Shown: positions 26,701 to 35,558 of the stretch, one piece after another
Numbering within the stretch: position 1 is the stretch's first letter
How the letters are laid out: every line of letters starts with the position of its first letter
Assembly (NCBI GenBank): GCA_036267975.1
Contig: DATAVA010000018.1
Coordinates: 1-64,000, forward strand
Reading direction: 5' to 3'
DNA: 64,000 nt
Source: DAIDKA01 sp036267975
GTDB lineage: Bacteria; Pseudomonadota; Gammaproteobacteria; Steroidobacterales; Steroidobacteraceae
The notes under the pieces: generated by a model
Told to the model about the DNA's origin: nothing
Database searches by the model: none
The model's input: only the letters and a program-made list of their open reading frames with translations
Program-made: the position numbers and the translations under genes

Positions 26701-28050
26701 ATGGGGCGAAGTGACGTGACACAGCGGCAAGGCGTCCCCGGTCGGGAGGCAGTGGATCCGTCCGCAGGGCCGCACACGGCCGTGACCTTCGCGGCGCGCG
26801 GGCTGTTCGTGCTGACGCTGATCAATCTCCTCAACTATCTGGATCGCTTCGTCCCCTCGGCGGTTCTGCCGCAGATGAAGGCCTCCGGCATTGTGACCAC
26901 GGATTTCCAACTCGGCTTTCTGGCGCCGGGATTCGTGGTGGTCTATATGCTCGCGGCACCCGCATTCGGCTACCTCGGAGATCGTCGCTCGCGCACGCGG
27001 CCGATCGCGATCGGCGTCGCATTGTGGAGTCTGGCGACGATGTGGTCGGGTCTGTCGCGAACTTACTGGGAACTGTTCGCCTCACGCGCCGCCGTGGGCA
27101 TCGGCGAGGCGGCCTATGCCACCATTTCGCCCGCGCTGCTCGCGGATTACTATCCGCCGGTCCGGCGCGGCCGCATTTTCGCCATTTTCTACATGGCCAT
27201 TCCGGTGGGGGCGGCGCTGGGGTATGTCGTCGGCGGATTGGTTTCACAGGCCTGGGGGTGGCGCGCCGCATTCTTGGTCGCGGGCCTGCCCGGGTTGATC
27301 CTGGCCTTTTTGGTACTGCGGGTCCCGGATCCGCCGCGCGGCGCAAGCGAACCGCCTGTCGGCGCGACGATCGGTGGCAGCGCGCAGCAGCTCACCGAGC
27401 CGCCGGGCGTGCTGCCGGCACTGCGCCGCACGCTTAATCTCTATCTGCAGCTGGCGCGGCAGGCCTCCTATGTACTGACGGTACTCGGCTATGCGGCGTA
27501 TACCTTCGCCGTGGGTGGCCTGGCCTTCTGGATGCCTACATTCCTGGAACGAATTCGCGACGTGCCCGCAACGCAGGCGACCACGGGCTTCGGCGCAATC
27601 GTCGTGGTCACCGGTTTCGTGGGTACTTTCGCCGGAGGATGGCTGGGGGATTACTGTCTGCGCTATACGCGGCAGGCGTATCTGTGGATATCCGGGATTG
27701 CGACGCTGCTGGCCGTGCCGTTCGCCATTGCCGCTCTGACCTCGCCATCGCCGGCCGTGTTCTATCCGGCGCTGGTGATCGCAGAGCTGCTGCTGTTCAT
27801 GTCCACCGGACCCGTCAACTCCGTCATCGTTTCGCTCGTGAGACCGGCGCATCGCGCGTCCGCGGTCGCCTTGAGCGTGCTGGCCATCCATCTCCTCGGG
27901 GATGTCATTTCGCCGCCACTGATCGGCAGCGTGTCGGATCACACCTCGCTGGGGGAGGGCGTATTGCTGGTGCCCGTCGCAGTGGTGCTCAGCGGACTGT
28001 TCTGGGTCGCGGCGGCGTTGCGCTGTCGCCGGGAAGCCCTGGCGGCGTGA
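26701..28050 (+). CDS. Spinster-type MFS transporter
   Basis: A 449-residue major facilitator with 12 predicted helices. The first helix contains LINLLNYLDRFVPSAVLP and is followed by DFQLGFL and GYLGDRRSRT, both typical of the spinster (Spns) subgroup of MFS, also SRAAVGIGEAAYATI. The frame stays open upstream into the divergent Vgb-like gene; I chose ATG at 26701 to avoid overlap, though 26629 is possible. Substrate unknown; bacterial relatives are often called hexuronate or sphingolipid-like transporters without evidence. Confidence 0.85.
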   Translation: MGRSDVTQRQGVPGREAVDPSAGPHTAVTFAARGLFVLTLINLLNYLDRFVPSAVLPQMKASGIVTTDFQLGFLAPGFVVVYMLAAPAFGYLGDRRSRTRPIAIGVALWSLATMWSGLSRTYWELFASRAAVGIGEAAYATISPALLADYYPPVRRGRIFAIFYMAIPVGAALGYVVGGLVSQAWGWRAAFLVAGLPGLILAFLVLRVPDPPRGASEPPVGATIGGSAQQLTEPPGVLPALRRTLNLYLQLARQASYVLTVLGYAAYTFAVGGLAFWMPTFLERIRDVPATQATTGFGAIVVVTGFVGTFAGGWLGDYCLRYTRQAYLWISGIATLLAVPFAIAALTSPSPAVFYPALVIAELLLFMSTGPVNSVIVSLVRPAHRASAVALSVLAIHLLGDVISPPLIGSVSDHTSLGEGVLLVPVAVVLSGLFWVAAALRCRREALAA

Positions 28051-28123
28051 GCCCGAACCGTGACCATGTGCGCATTCCGCAAGCGTCTCTGGCCAGCACG
28101 CGTCCCATGCGGGTAGAGTGACG

Positions 28124-29761
28124 ATGATTCGTACCGACACCCCACCCTTAGCGGCGCCTACCCAGCCGCGGCCTGAGACTCTCAATACCCGCGCGGCCGG
28201 CATCGTCGGTCTGGCCGTGATGTGCAGCCGTGTCCTCGGGCTGGCGCGCGAGCAGATATTCGCGGCCCTGTTCGGCGGGGGCGCGATGATGGATGCGTTC
28301 ACCATCGCATTCCGCATTCCCAATTTGTTGCGAGACCTGTTTGCCGAGGGCGCACTGTCCACCGCGTTCATCACGATTTTCAGCAAGACGATCAGCCGTG
28401 AAGGCGATGCGGCGGCATTCCGGCTGGCCAACAAGGTCACGACCCTGACGCTGGTGGTGCTCAGCGGCATCACCGTTCTGGGGATCATTTTTGCCCCCTG
28501 GATCATCTCCGTACTGGCACCGGGATTTGATCCCCAGAAGCAGGCATTGACCGTGACGCTGGCCCGGGTCATGTATCCGTTCATCCTCATGGTGTCGCTG
28601 GCCGCGTTGGTGATGGGGATGCTGAACGCGCGCAACGTGTTCGGTATACCGGCGATGGCCTCGAGCTTCTTCAATCTCGGTTCCATCGCTGCCGGTGTCG
28701 CCCTGGGATGGATATTTGATCCGCATTTCGGACCGCGGGCCTTGTTGGGACTGGCGTTGGGCACGCTGGTCGGAGGGCTGCTGCAGCTGGGCATGCAGCT
28801 GCCGGCACTGCGGCGCGAAGGTTTTGTGTTCCGGCCGGATGTGGCGTGGCGGGATCGCGGTGTGTCGGCGGTCCTGCGGCTGATGGTGCCGTCAGTGATC
28901 GCGGCCAGCTCCACCCAGGTCAATGTAATGGTCAATTCGGTCTTCGCCTCGCACCTGGGCAATGGCCCGACCTACTGGCTGTCCATCGCTTTTCGCCTGA
29001 TGCAATTGCCCCTGGGTATTTTCGGGGTCGCGCTCGGGACGGTGTCATTGCCGTTGCTGGCACGCCTGGCGGTAGCCGGCCACCGCGACGGCTTTCGCAC
29101 CGAACTGGCGCGCGGCATCCGGCTGGCGTTTCTGATGACCATTCCGGCGACGATCGGATTGATCGTCCTGGCCGAGCCGATCGTTTCGGTGCTTTACCAG
29201 CATGGACGATTCACTGCTCATCAGGCGCACGAGGCCGCGGGCGATCTGCAGTATTACGCCTTGGGCCTGGTCGGCTATGCGTCACTGAAGGTGCTCGTGA
29301 ATGCCTTCTACGCCATCGATCGGCGCAAGACGCCCATGTTCGTCAGCTTCGCCGCGATTGGACTGAACCTGCTGTTCAATTGGTACTTCACCTGGCACCT
29401 GGGTTGGGGCCACCGCGGCCTGGCCTTCTCCACCGCCTGCATCGCGACGACCAACTTCCTGGTGCTGTTCTTTCTCATGCGGCGCGAACTCGGGCGCTTT
29501 CATTCGGTGGCGTTGGGGTCCCTGACACTGCGTGTCGGGATCGCGGCGGCCGTGATGGCCGCAGTGTGCATTGCCAGCACACAGTGGTTGCTGCCGGGCT
29601 GGCAAGCGACGGCATTTTGGATACGGCTGGCGTGGCTGCTGGCCACCATCGTTGTCGCGACGCTAGCGTTCTTGGCCTGCGCAACTCTTCTGCAGGTGTC
29701 GGAACTGACGGCCATCACCGCCGCGTTCAAGCGTCGCCTGAACCGGCTGGCTGCGCGCTAG
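28124..29761 (+). CDS. murJ: Lipid II flippase MurJ
   Basis: Essential MOP-superfamily flippase that moves lipid II across the inner membrane for peptidoglycan synthesis. The 545 residues show about 14 helices; diagnostic parts are LGLAREQIFAALFG, FRIPNLLRDLFAEGALSTAFI and later MQLPLGIFGVALGTVSLPLLAR. ATG at 28124 is preferred to an in-frame GTG at 28118. The frequent neighbours rpsT and ribF are absent here. Confidence 0.95.
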   Translation: MIRTDTPPLAAPTQPRPETLNTRAAGIVGLAVMCSRVLGLAREQIFAALFGGGAMMDAFTIAFRIPNLLRDLFAEGALSTAFITIFSKTISREGDAAAFRLANKVTTLTLVVLSGITVLGIIFAPWIISVLAPGFDPQKQALTVTLARVMYPFILMVSLAALVMGMLNARNVFGIPAMASSFFNLGSIAAGVALGWIFDPHFGPRALLGLALGTLVGGLLQLGMQLPALRREGFVFRPDVAWRDRGVSAVLRLMVPSVIAASSTQVNVMVNSVFASHLGNGPTYWLSIAFRLMQLPLGIFGVALGTVSLPLLARLAVAGHRDGFRTELARGIRLAFLMTIPATIGLIVLAEPIVSVLYQHGRFTAHQAHEAAGDLQYYALGLVGYASLKVLVNAFYAIDRRKTPMFVSFAAIGLNLLFNWYFTWHLGWGHRGLAFSTACIATTNFLVLFFLMRRELGRFHSVALGSLTLRVGIAAAVMAAVCIASTQWLLPGWQATAFWIRLAWLLATIVVATLAFLACATLLQVSELTAITAAFKRRLNRLAAR

Positions 29762-29882
29762 GCGCAAATCACGCGCGCCGGTGTCGGCACCCTGTCACTG
29801 ATTCGTCACCGCCGCGGTACTGACTTCGTAACTGCAGCGCCGCTACGCTCAAACCCGGCAAGTCGAAACTTGGTGGAGTGCG

Positions 29883-30668
29883 ATGGGTGTAACCGCTTCT
29901 CATGCTTTTTTCGTTCCGAACCGGGCGCCGACGCTGATCCGGGGACGCCCCAGGCATATCAGGATTGCGGACACCGCCGGGCTGGGCGGCGCGCTCCTGC
30001 AGCAGCAGGCCGCGGTGGCAGCCATTGTGGCGCGCAGTGGCGGGTCCGCGACCCGGCTGGTCGGCATATCCCGGGTGGATGAATTCCAGGCGCTCATCGT
30101 GCGCCGCGATGCCAAGCTGCATCGCGCCGCGCAGCTGCGTGACCGCCGCATCGGAGTGCCGGCCGCCGATCTGGAATCGGGCAGCCCGCGCGCGCACGCG
30201 CTGCGGGCTGCCACCGCGGTGCTGGAAGCGGAGGGGCTTTTTTCCCGTGGCGTGAAGTGGGTGGACCTGCCGCCCGCCGAAGCGGTGACGCCCACGCTGC
30301 CTACCGCCTACGCCGCGGAAGTGGCTGCGCTGCAGGACAGATCAGTGGATGCGGTCTATGTGCGCGGTCCCGCGGGACTGGAGGCGGCGCGCGTCGCCGG
30401 CGCGCGCATGCTGGTCAACGTGGGCGGCCATCGCGACGCCTGGTTGCGGGCACACACCGCGCTGCTGCAGGCGGTCACGGTCAATGCGACGCTGCTGCAC
30501 CAACATCCGGACGTCATCGCCCAGGAACTGCTGCAACGATGGCCGCTGCTACCGCCGCGGCTGAGCCTGGATGCGCAGTCGCTGGGCGCGCTCGCGACCT
30601 TGAAGGTCTTTATGTTGCGCTGGGCTTTGATTCGCGAGGATTTCCCGCTGGACACGTGGGCCGATTGA
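29883..30668 (+). CDS. NMT1/DszB-like substrate-binding-fold protein without signal peptide
   Basis: A 261-residue protein. VDEFQALIVRRDAKLHRAAQLRDRRIGVPAADLESGSPRAHALRAA resembles the second half of periplasmic sulfonate/nitrate binding proteins (SsuA, NMT1/THI5-like) and the sulfinate desulfinase DszB, which shares that fold. There is no export signal. GGTGGAG lies before the ATG. An enzymatic rather than transport role is possible, and no permease or ATPase gene adjoins it. Assignment is by resemblance only. Confidence 0.5.
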   Translation: MGVTASHAFFVPNRAPTLIRGRPRHIRIADTAGLGGALLQQQAAVAAIVARSGGSATRLVGISRVDEFQALIVRRDAKLHRAAQLRDRRIGVPAADLESGSPRAHALRAATAVLEAEGLFSRGVKWVDLPPAEAVTPTLPTAYAAEVAALQDRSVDAVYVRGPAGLEAARVAGARMLVNVGGHRDAWLRAHTALLQAVTVNATLLHQHPDVIAQELLQRWPLLPPRLSLDAQSLGALATLKVFMLRWALIREDFPLDTWAD

Positions 30669-30686
30669 AGCGCCCACGCGCTGCGG

Positions 30687-32141
30687 TCACTGGTAGTGCG
30701 TGAAATCCGGCGCCTGCCAGCCGCCGCCCAGATCAGTGACCAGCGTGACTGCATCGGTTTGGCGCAGGACGCGCATCTGCGCCAGCTGCAGGCGGGCGCT
30801 CAGCGCGGCCGTCTGGGCGACTACCACGGTCGTGAAATCCACGGTGCCGGCCTTGTACTCGTTCAGCGTGAGCTTTTCGGTCATATCCGCAGCTTCGGAA
30901 TTCTGCGTGCGCAGATCGAATTCCGTTCGGTAGACAGCGGCCGCGGCCAGGTCGTTCTCCACGTCCTGGAACGCGGTCAGCACCGACTGCTTGTATGACG
31001 CCACGGCCTGCGCGTAGGCATTACGCGCCTGATCCACCTGCGCCCGACGACCGCCGAAGTCCAGCAGGGTCTGTGACAGAGATGCACCAATCGAATGCGA
31101 CAGGTTGGCCTTGTCGAACAGCGTGCTGGCGGCGGTGGAGACGAATCCGTACGAGCCGGTGAGGGTGATCGCCGGAAAGAAATTCGCCTCCTGCACGCCG
31201 ATGATGGCATTGGCAGCGGCCATCTGGCGCTCAGCCACCACGATATCCGGTCGACGCTGCAGTAGATCCGAGGGCAGACCCGCGGGGATCTCCGGCATGG
31301 GAATGTCCCAGCTGTCCAGGGCTGCGACCGTAAAACCGGAGGCCGGCTTGCCGATCAGAGCCGCGATGGCATTCTCCAGCTGCGCGCGCTGCAGAATGTC
31401 GGACTGTTCCTGATCCTGTGCCGAGTACAACTGGGTTTCTGCCTGCAGCACATCGGTGCGGGCGGCCGTGCCCGCCTTGTAGCGGTTGTTGGTGATGGTC
31501 AGCGTGCGCTTATAGGCCTCTTCGGTATCCGCGAGGAGCTTGCGCTGTGCGTCGGTGCCACGCAGTTGCAGATAGGCAATGGCCAGCTGGCTTTGCGCGG
31601 AAAGTTTCGCATTGGCGAGGTCAGCAGCACTGGCTTGGGCACTGTCGTGGGCATTTTCCAACGTCCGGCGCAGGCGTCCCCAAACGTCCAGTTCCCAGGT
31701 CGCACTGGGGTCGAGCTGGTAGCTGGTGGTGGTACTGCTGCCGCGGGTGGGCACCACGATGCTGCCGGTACCCGTACCGCCAAACGCACCGCTACTGCCC
31801 CCTGAGCGGGTGACCCCACCGGACACCCCGATCGACGGGAGCAGGCTGGAGCGGTCCTGCCGCACGACGGCGCGCGCCTGCATATAGGCGGCAGCGGCCT
31901 GGGCAATGTTCTGGTTGGATACTTCGACCTGCTGCTCCAGATCATTGAGCGTCGGATCGCCGAACAGGGCCCACCACTTGTCCGGGGGCACCGCCTGGGG
32001 GGTCGCGGCGACTGGATTCTTATAGTGGTCGGTTGTAGCGGTCTCGGGACGCTTGTAATTGGGGCCCAACGCACACCCGGCAAGCACGATGGCGACGGCC
32101 ACGGGCACCAGCGAGCGGGCAGCACAGCGAATTGGCGACAT
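30687..32141 (-). CDS. NodT-family outer-membrane factor (RND-type), orphan
   Basis: A 484-residue TolC-like lipoprotein channel with lipobox LAGC (C23). The two repeated OEP domains contain the typical GSYGFVSTAASTLFDKANLSHSIGASLSQTLLDFGGRR and LTLNEYKAGTVDFTTV segments seen in OprM/CusC. No RND pump or membrane-fusion gene adjoins it, so its partner must be elsewhere. Convergent with the NMT1-like gene. Confidence 0.9.
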   Translation of the reverse strand: MSPIRCAARSLVPVAVAIVLAGCALGPNYKRPETATTDHYKNPVAATPQAVPPDKWWALFGDPTLNDLEQQVEVSNQNIAQAAAAYMQARAVVRQDRSSLLPSIGVSGGVTRSGGSSGAFGGTGTGSIVVPTRGSSTTTSYQLDPSATWELDVWGRLRRTLENAHDSAQASAADLANAKLSAQSQLAIAYLQLRGTDAQRKLLADTEEAYKRTLTITNNRYKAGTAARTDVLQAETQLYSAQDQEQSDILQRAQLENAIAALIGKPASGFTVAALDSWDIPMPEIPAGLPSDLLQRRPDIVVAERQMAAANAIIGVQEANFFPAITLTGSYGFVSTAASTLFDKANLSHSIGASLSQTLLDFGGRRAQVDQARNAYAQAVASYKQSVLTAFQDVENDLAAAAVYRTEFDLRTQNSEAADMTEKLTLNEYKAGTVDFTTVVVAQTAALSARLQLAQMRVLRQTDAVTLVTDLGGGWQAPDFTHYQ

Positions 32142-32295
32142 CCAGGGGTCCTTAATCTTCTAGAGGCTCAAGCCCTTAGGCTTAGGCCAAAGGTTAGAGG
32201 GCCGCAGCATAGCGCAAGGATAGGCTTGGGTGCCGGCATGGTCGACTTCTTTGGTATGAATGGCCCGCACGGCGCCATGGGTGGCTCAATGGGCG

Positions 32296-32967
32296 TTAGA
32301 TGATGCATATGCCGGTGATGACGAACTGCGCCTCGCGCCGGTGACTTCCGCGCCAGGGTCCCGGAACCAGGCCCGCAATTTGTAACGATCGCGTGGCCTC
32401 GACGGTAAAGCGGTTCGCATCAAGGGTGACCCTGATGTCCGCGAACCCAAGCCATTCGCGGGTCAGCGCATACTGGCATTTGTAAAACGCCTCCTTGGCG
32501 CTGAATATCAAGGTCGCGGCGCTCAGGGCCGATTGCTGATCCTGAGCCGCCAGGATCGCGAGTTCCTCCGGGGTACAGATACGGCGCCACAGTTCCGGTT
32601 TGACGGAATGCGCGGGCTCGGCATCCAGCCCCACGGCCCGGATCTGGCGGGTGGGCGCGACGACTGCTGCACAGAAGGTATCGGTATGGGTAATGCTGCC
32701 GGTGGCGCCCGGCGGCCAAAGTGGCGTGCGGTCAGCGTTCATCGGCAGCGCTGCACCGGGATAGCCCAGATCCGCCAGCGCCGCCCGGGCGCAAGCGCGC
32801 CCGCCGGCAAACTCATGAATGCGCTTGGGCACGGCGCCTGACAGAAACTGCCGCTCTTGCGGCAGCAGGGCATCGGCGGAGATCGTCTCGCGAGTTTGAT
32901 AGGCCACGGCGCCGGTCGAAAAAAGAGCGGCGATCTGGGGTGCTGCAGTCACGCTTTGAGGCGCCAT
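32296..32967 (-). CDS. 4'-phosphopantetheinyl transferase (EntD/Sfp type)
   Basis: Enzyme that transfers phosphopantetheine from CoA to carrier proteins of siderophore, polyketide or fatty-acid pathways. The 223 residues contain EFAGGRACARAAL, the magnesium motif AVGLDAE, and FSAKEAFYKC, the three conserved boxes of the EntD/Sfp superfamily. No carrier-protein synthase is in the window, so the client is unknown. It is divergent from the small basic protein gene. Confidence 0.9.
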   Translation of the reverse strand: MAPQSVTAAPQIAALFSTGAVAYQTRETISADALLPQERQFLSGAVPKRIHEFAGGRACARAALADLGYPGAALPMNADRTPLWPPGATGSITHTDTFCAAVVAPTRQIRAVGLDAEPAHSVKPELWRRICTPEELAILAAQDQQSALSAATLIFSAKEAFYKCQYALTREWLGFADIRVTLDANRFTVEATRSLQIAGLVPGPWRGSHRREAQFVITGICII

Positions 32968-33145
32968 CTGATTGCTTGTGAGTTGTACTTTGTGAAACAG
33001 TGGATCGCGCCGTGTTATTTGGATGGCGTGATTGGTTGCGGGCCAGCGGTACTTGAAGATTGTGCAGCGTGCAGCGCTTCAGAAGGACAAATTGACAAAT
33101 TGTTTTTCTGCTTGGCGCAGCAATCATTGAACCAAATGGTTAGAT

Positions 33146-33159
33146 CTGATTCAAATCAA
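33146..33159. promoter_or_regulatory. Candidate Fnr/Anr box
   Basis: CTGAT-TCAA-ATCAA matches the TTGAT-N4-ATCAA consensus at 9 of 10 positions. It lies 65 bp upstream of the small basic protein gene; a TAAGAT at 33173-33178 could be a -10 element, though the spacing is not the classical class II one. Confidence 0.35.
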
Positions 33160-33223
33160 GTTCATCCTAGAGTAAGATTCGCGCCTGGAATTTTGATGCA
33201 AACAATTCATATCGGAGTTAGCA

Positions 33224-33412
33224 ATGCCGCGTACCACACGACGTAAGCGTGTTCTTTGGGCCGCAGACGAACTGAAAACTTTACGAAAGCTTGCGGGCAA
33301 GGAGGGCGTTCGCAAGATAGCCCGTCAGTTGAAGCGCAGTGAAGCCGCGGTGCGCTTCAAGGCCTGGCAGAAGCGCATCAAGCTCGCCGTCAGGAAGGCT
33401 AAAGCCAAGTAG
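33224..33412 (+). CDS. Small basic helix-turn-helix-like protein
   Basis: A 62-residue, very basic protein. The middle (WAADELKTLRKLAG, then VRKIARQLKRSEAAVRFKAW) looks like a Myb/SANT- or sigma-region-4-like trihelical DNA-binding unit, with a lysine-rich tail. CGGAG lies before the ATG. Possibly a nucleoid-associated or regulatory peptide; no named family assigned. Confidence 0.7.
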   Translation: MPRTTRRKRVLWAADELKTLRKLAGKEGVRKIARQLKRSEAAVRFKAWQKRIKLAVRKAKAK

Positions 33413-33425
33413 GCCTGATTCGGGT

Positions 33426-33444
33426 CAGCCGCTAACGGCGGCTG
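33426..33444. terminator. Short hairpin between convergent genes
   Basis: CAGCCGC and GCGGCTG form a 7-bp stem with a 5-nt loop immediately after the small basic protein gene and across the stop of the YjbR-like gene. No T-run, so only a possible terminator. Confidence 0.3.
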
Positions 33445-34016
33445 CGGATCCCGCCAGACCCGCTGATGCCTGCGGCCCCCGGCAATGCGGTGGCTCGCGA
33501 TGTTGAATCCCGTTTCTGTTCCTCGGCAATCCGCGCCGCATTGAGCAGATTTCCGTCGACAAGCTGGGCAGTCCGGTTGATGGTCAGGTCGGGCGCCGGT
33601 GCGCCGCGCACCAGTGTTTGGGCCGTGAGGGCATTCGCGATCGACGCGGTTGCCGTGCGCAACTCTTTCGGGGCCGCCAGGTTGTAACTGACTGCCACCA
33701 GGGCCTTGACTTCATTCCAATCGATCTCGCCTTGATCGAGGCGCACACCAAACCAGCCGCGACGGCCGATGAGCTGTGGCAGGTAGAACCGCGTGGGCGC
33801 GCGCTTGACGTGTTGGACGTGTTCGCCGAGTCGAGCCTTGACGCAGGCGGCGGTAATCCCATCGCCACCGTGATTTCTCAGGTAGTAGGCAAAAATCTTG
33901 CCATGCACCCGGAAGTCGGCGTGCGCCCCGCACAGTGTGCGCTCGGCTTCGGGCAATACGAGACATACCGCGCTCAGAAGGCGCAGTCGTCGGTCTTCCC
34001 GTGTTCGGGTAGCCAT
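33432..34016 (-). CDS. MmcQ/YjbR-like protein with C-terminal extension
   Basis: A 194-residue cytosolic protein. Residues about 8-120 match the MmcQ/YjbR (DUF419) fold: LRLLSAVCLVLPEAERTLCG, DFRVHGKIFAYYL and YLPQLIGRRGWFGVRLD. Residues 120-194 are an alanine/threonine-rich extension not usual in the family. The function of the family is uncertain (a MotA-like DNA-binding fold has been noted). Confidence 0.7.
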   Translation of the reverse strand: MATRTREDRRLRLLSAVCLVLPEAERTLCGAHADFRVHGKIFAYYLRNHGGDGITAACVKARLGEHVQHVKRAPTRFYLPQLIGRRGWFGVRLDQGEIDWNEVKALVAVSYNLAAPKELRTATASIANALTAQTLVRGAPAPDLTINRTAQLVDGNLLNAARIAEEQKRDSTSRATALPGAAGISGSGGIRSRR

Positions 34017-34114
34017 AAGCCGCTCCCCGGATCCCCAACCTGTGTCCCGGCGACGAGCCTAGCACGGCCGCTGGATCACTGGTCAATCATCATTTTGCCG
34101 CATACGCTTGATGT

Positions 34115-34918
34115 ATGGACTTACCACTGGAAGAACTGCTCGAACGGGTGCGACTGGCCGTGACGGCCCCGGCCGGACTGATCCTCGAAGGCTTCCGCAA
34201 TCCGCAACTGCACACCGACCTCAAGGCCGATGGCTCGGTCGTCACCCGCTATGACCGGGAGAGCGAGCAACTCATCCGCCAGATCGTCGGCGGCGCCGGG
34301 CCGTGGCCCGTGCTCGGCGAGGAGTTCGGGTGGGGCGGGGGGGCCGTCGCGCCGGCGACCCATCGGTGGGTGCTCGACCCGATCGACGGCACGCTCGGAT
34401 ATACACGGGGCCTGCCGACGTTCGGAACCTTGTTGGCATTCGAATCCATGCAGCCGCAGCGCGCTCTGGTCGGTGCCATCCATCTGCCCGTGGCCGTTGA
34501 GACTTATTCGGCCGGGCGGGGTCTGGGTGCCTGGTGCAACGGTGCGCCCATCCACGTCGCACCCGATCGGGATTTTCAGGACTGCATCGTGGCGCACGTA
34601 CCTGCGGCTAACTTTGCCCGCGCGCACCTGGCGGCGGGCTTTGAACGGCTGATGCGGGCGGGCACGCATCTGCGCGGCTGCCACGACTGCTGGTCGCATG
34701 CGCACACGGCGCGCGGCGCGATCGACGCGCTGGTCGAGTTGGGGCTGAATCGGTGGGACATCGCGGCCACCGAAGTAATAGTGGAGGAGGCGGGCGGTGC
34801 CTGCCGCATCCGCCCCTCCCATTACGCACCGGACAAGTACGATGTGGTGGTGGGCAATGTCCGCGCTGTGGACGAAGTCGTGCGGCTGCTCGACTTCGAG
34901 GCGGACCTGGCCGCCTGA
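34115..34918 (+). CDS. Inositol monophosphatase family phosphatase (HisN-like)
   Basis: A 267-residue Mg2+-dependent phosphomonoesterase. Conserved metal-site motifs are visible: the GEEFG glutamate, WVLDPIDGTLGYTRGLPTFG and the C-terminal WDIAATEVIVEEAGG. The form of these motifs resembles histidinol-phosphatase HisN/ImpA-like enzymes as much as SuhB. Substrate cannot be fixed from sequence, and there is no biosynthetic operon context. Confidence 0.85.
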   Translation: MDLPLEELLERVRLAVTAPAGLILEGFRNPQLHTDLKADGSVVTRYDRESEQLIRQIVGGAGPWPVLGEEFGWGGGAVAPATHRWVLDPIDGTLGYTRGLPTFGTLLAFESMQPQRALVGAIHLPVAVETYSAGRGLGAWCNGAPIHVAPDRDFQDCIVAHVPAANFARAHLAAGFERLMRAGTHLRGCHDCWSHAHTARGAIDALVELGLNRWDIAATEVIVEEAGGACRIRPSHYAPDKYDVVVGNVRAVDEVVRLLDFEADLAA

Positions 34919-34928
34919 GCAGACACCG

Positions 34929-35558
34929 TCAGAGCTCCGCTGCCGAGGGTAGGGTGGTGACCTCGGCTTCCATCCCCGCAGTCACCGGAGCTGCCGGCAT
35001 CTGCGGCACCGGTGATGCTGCCTTTCGGGAGCGTCGAGCGGACTTGCGTGGCGCGACGGGCACGGCCTTCGTCGCCGCCGTGCGCCGCTTTACGGCAGGC
35101 TTACCGGTCGTGCTCCTGACCGTCCGCGCGCCGGTTTTCACCACGGCCTTCACCACGCGTCGCGCAGTTTTCGATCGCGTGCGCGCGACGCCCGAGCGGG
35201 TACTTGTCCGGGCAGTCTTGTTGCGCCTGGGCGTAACTGTTGTCTTTACAACCGTCTTCGACTTTCCGACCTTCCTGGTCTTCGGTGCCGCGCCCGCCTT
35301 GCCACTGCGCGTCCGTGTGAGACGGGTGCGGCGTGCCTGCTTCCACGCCCGACGCGCGGCACCGGCGCGCTTGCGCGCGCGGCGCACTTCACGCTTGGCG
35401 TCCTTGATGCGCTTGCGCGCGCGCTTGAGTTCCTCTTTGGCAAGTCTGACGCTCTGCTTGGCGACATCGACCTGCAGGCGCGCTCGTGCGACCGAGGCGG
35501 CGAGATCGGTGTTGGCCTCGGAGGGCTGGCGTTCAGTGGCTGGAGGGGATTGCTTCAT
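34929..35558 (-). CDS. Histone H1-like lysine/arginine/alanine-rich protein
   Basis: A 209-residue, highly basic protein. Residues about 15-75 predict a long helix (ARARLQVDVAKQSVRLAKEE...), followed by a disordered tail of K/R/T/A-rich repeats with KTARR, VVKT and RKSARR elements, ending in an acidic AEL tail. It resembles bacterial H1-like proteins such as AlgP/HctA-type tails that condense DNA. The start at 35558 removes a non-basic upstream stretch. The opposite strand is also open because of the biased composition. Confidence 0.7.
   Translation of the reverse strand: MKQSPPATERQPSEANTDLAASVARARLQVDVAKQSVRLAKEELKRARKRIKDAKREVRRARKRAGAARRAWKQARRTRLTRTRSGKAGAAPKTRKVGKSKTVVKTTVTPRRNKTARTSTRSGVARTRSKTARRVVKAVVKTGARTVRSTTGKPAVKRRTAATKAVPVAPRKSARRSRKAASPVPQMPAAPVTAGMEAEVTTLPSAAEL

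Noticed and set aside
27244..28962. 572-codon minus-strand open frame
   Set aside because: It is antisense to the MFS and murJ genes and arises from GC-biased third positions; no recognisable domain.
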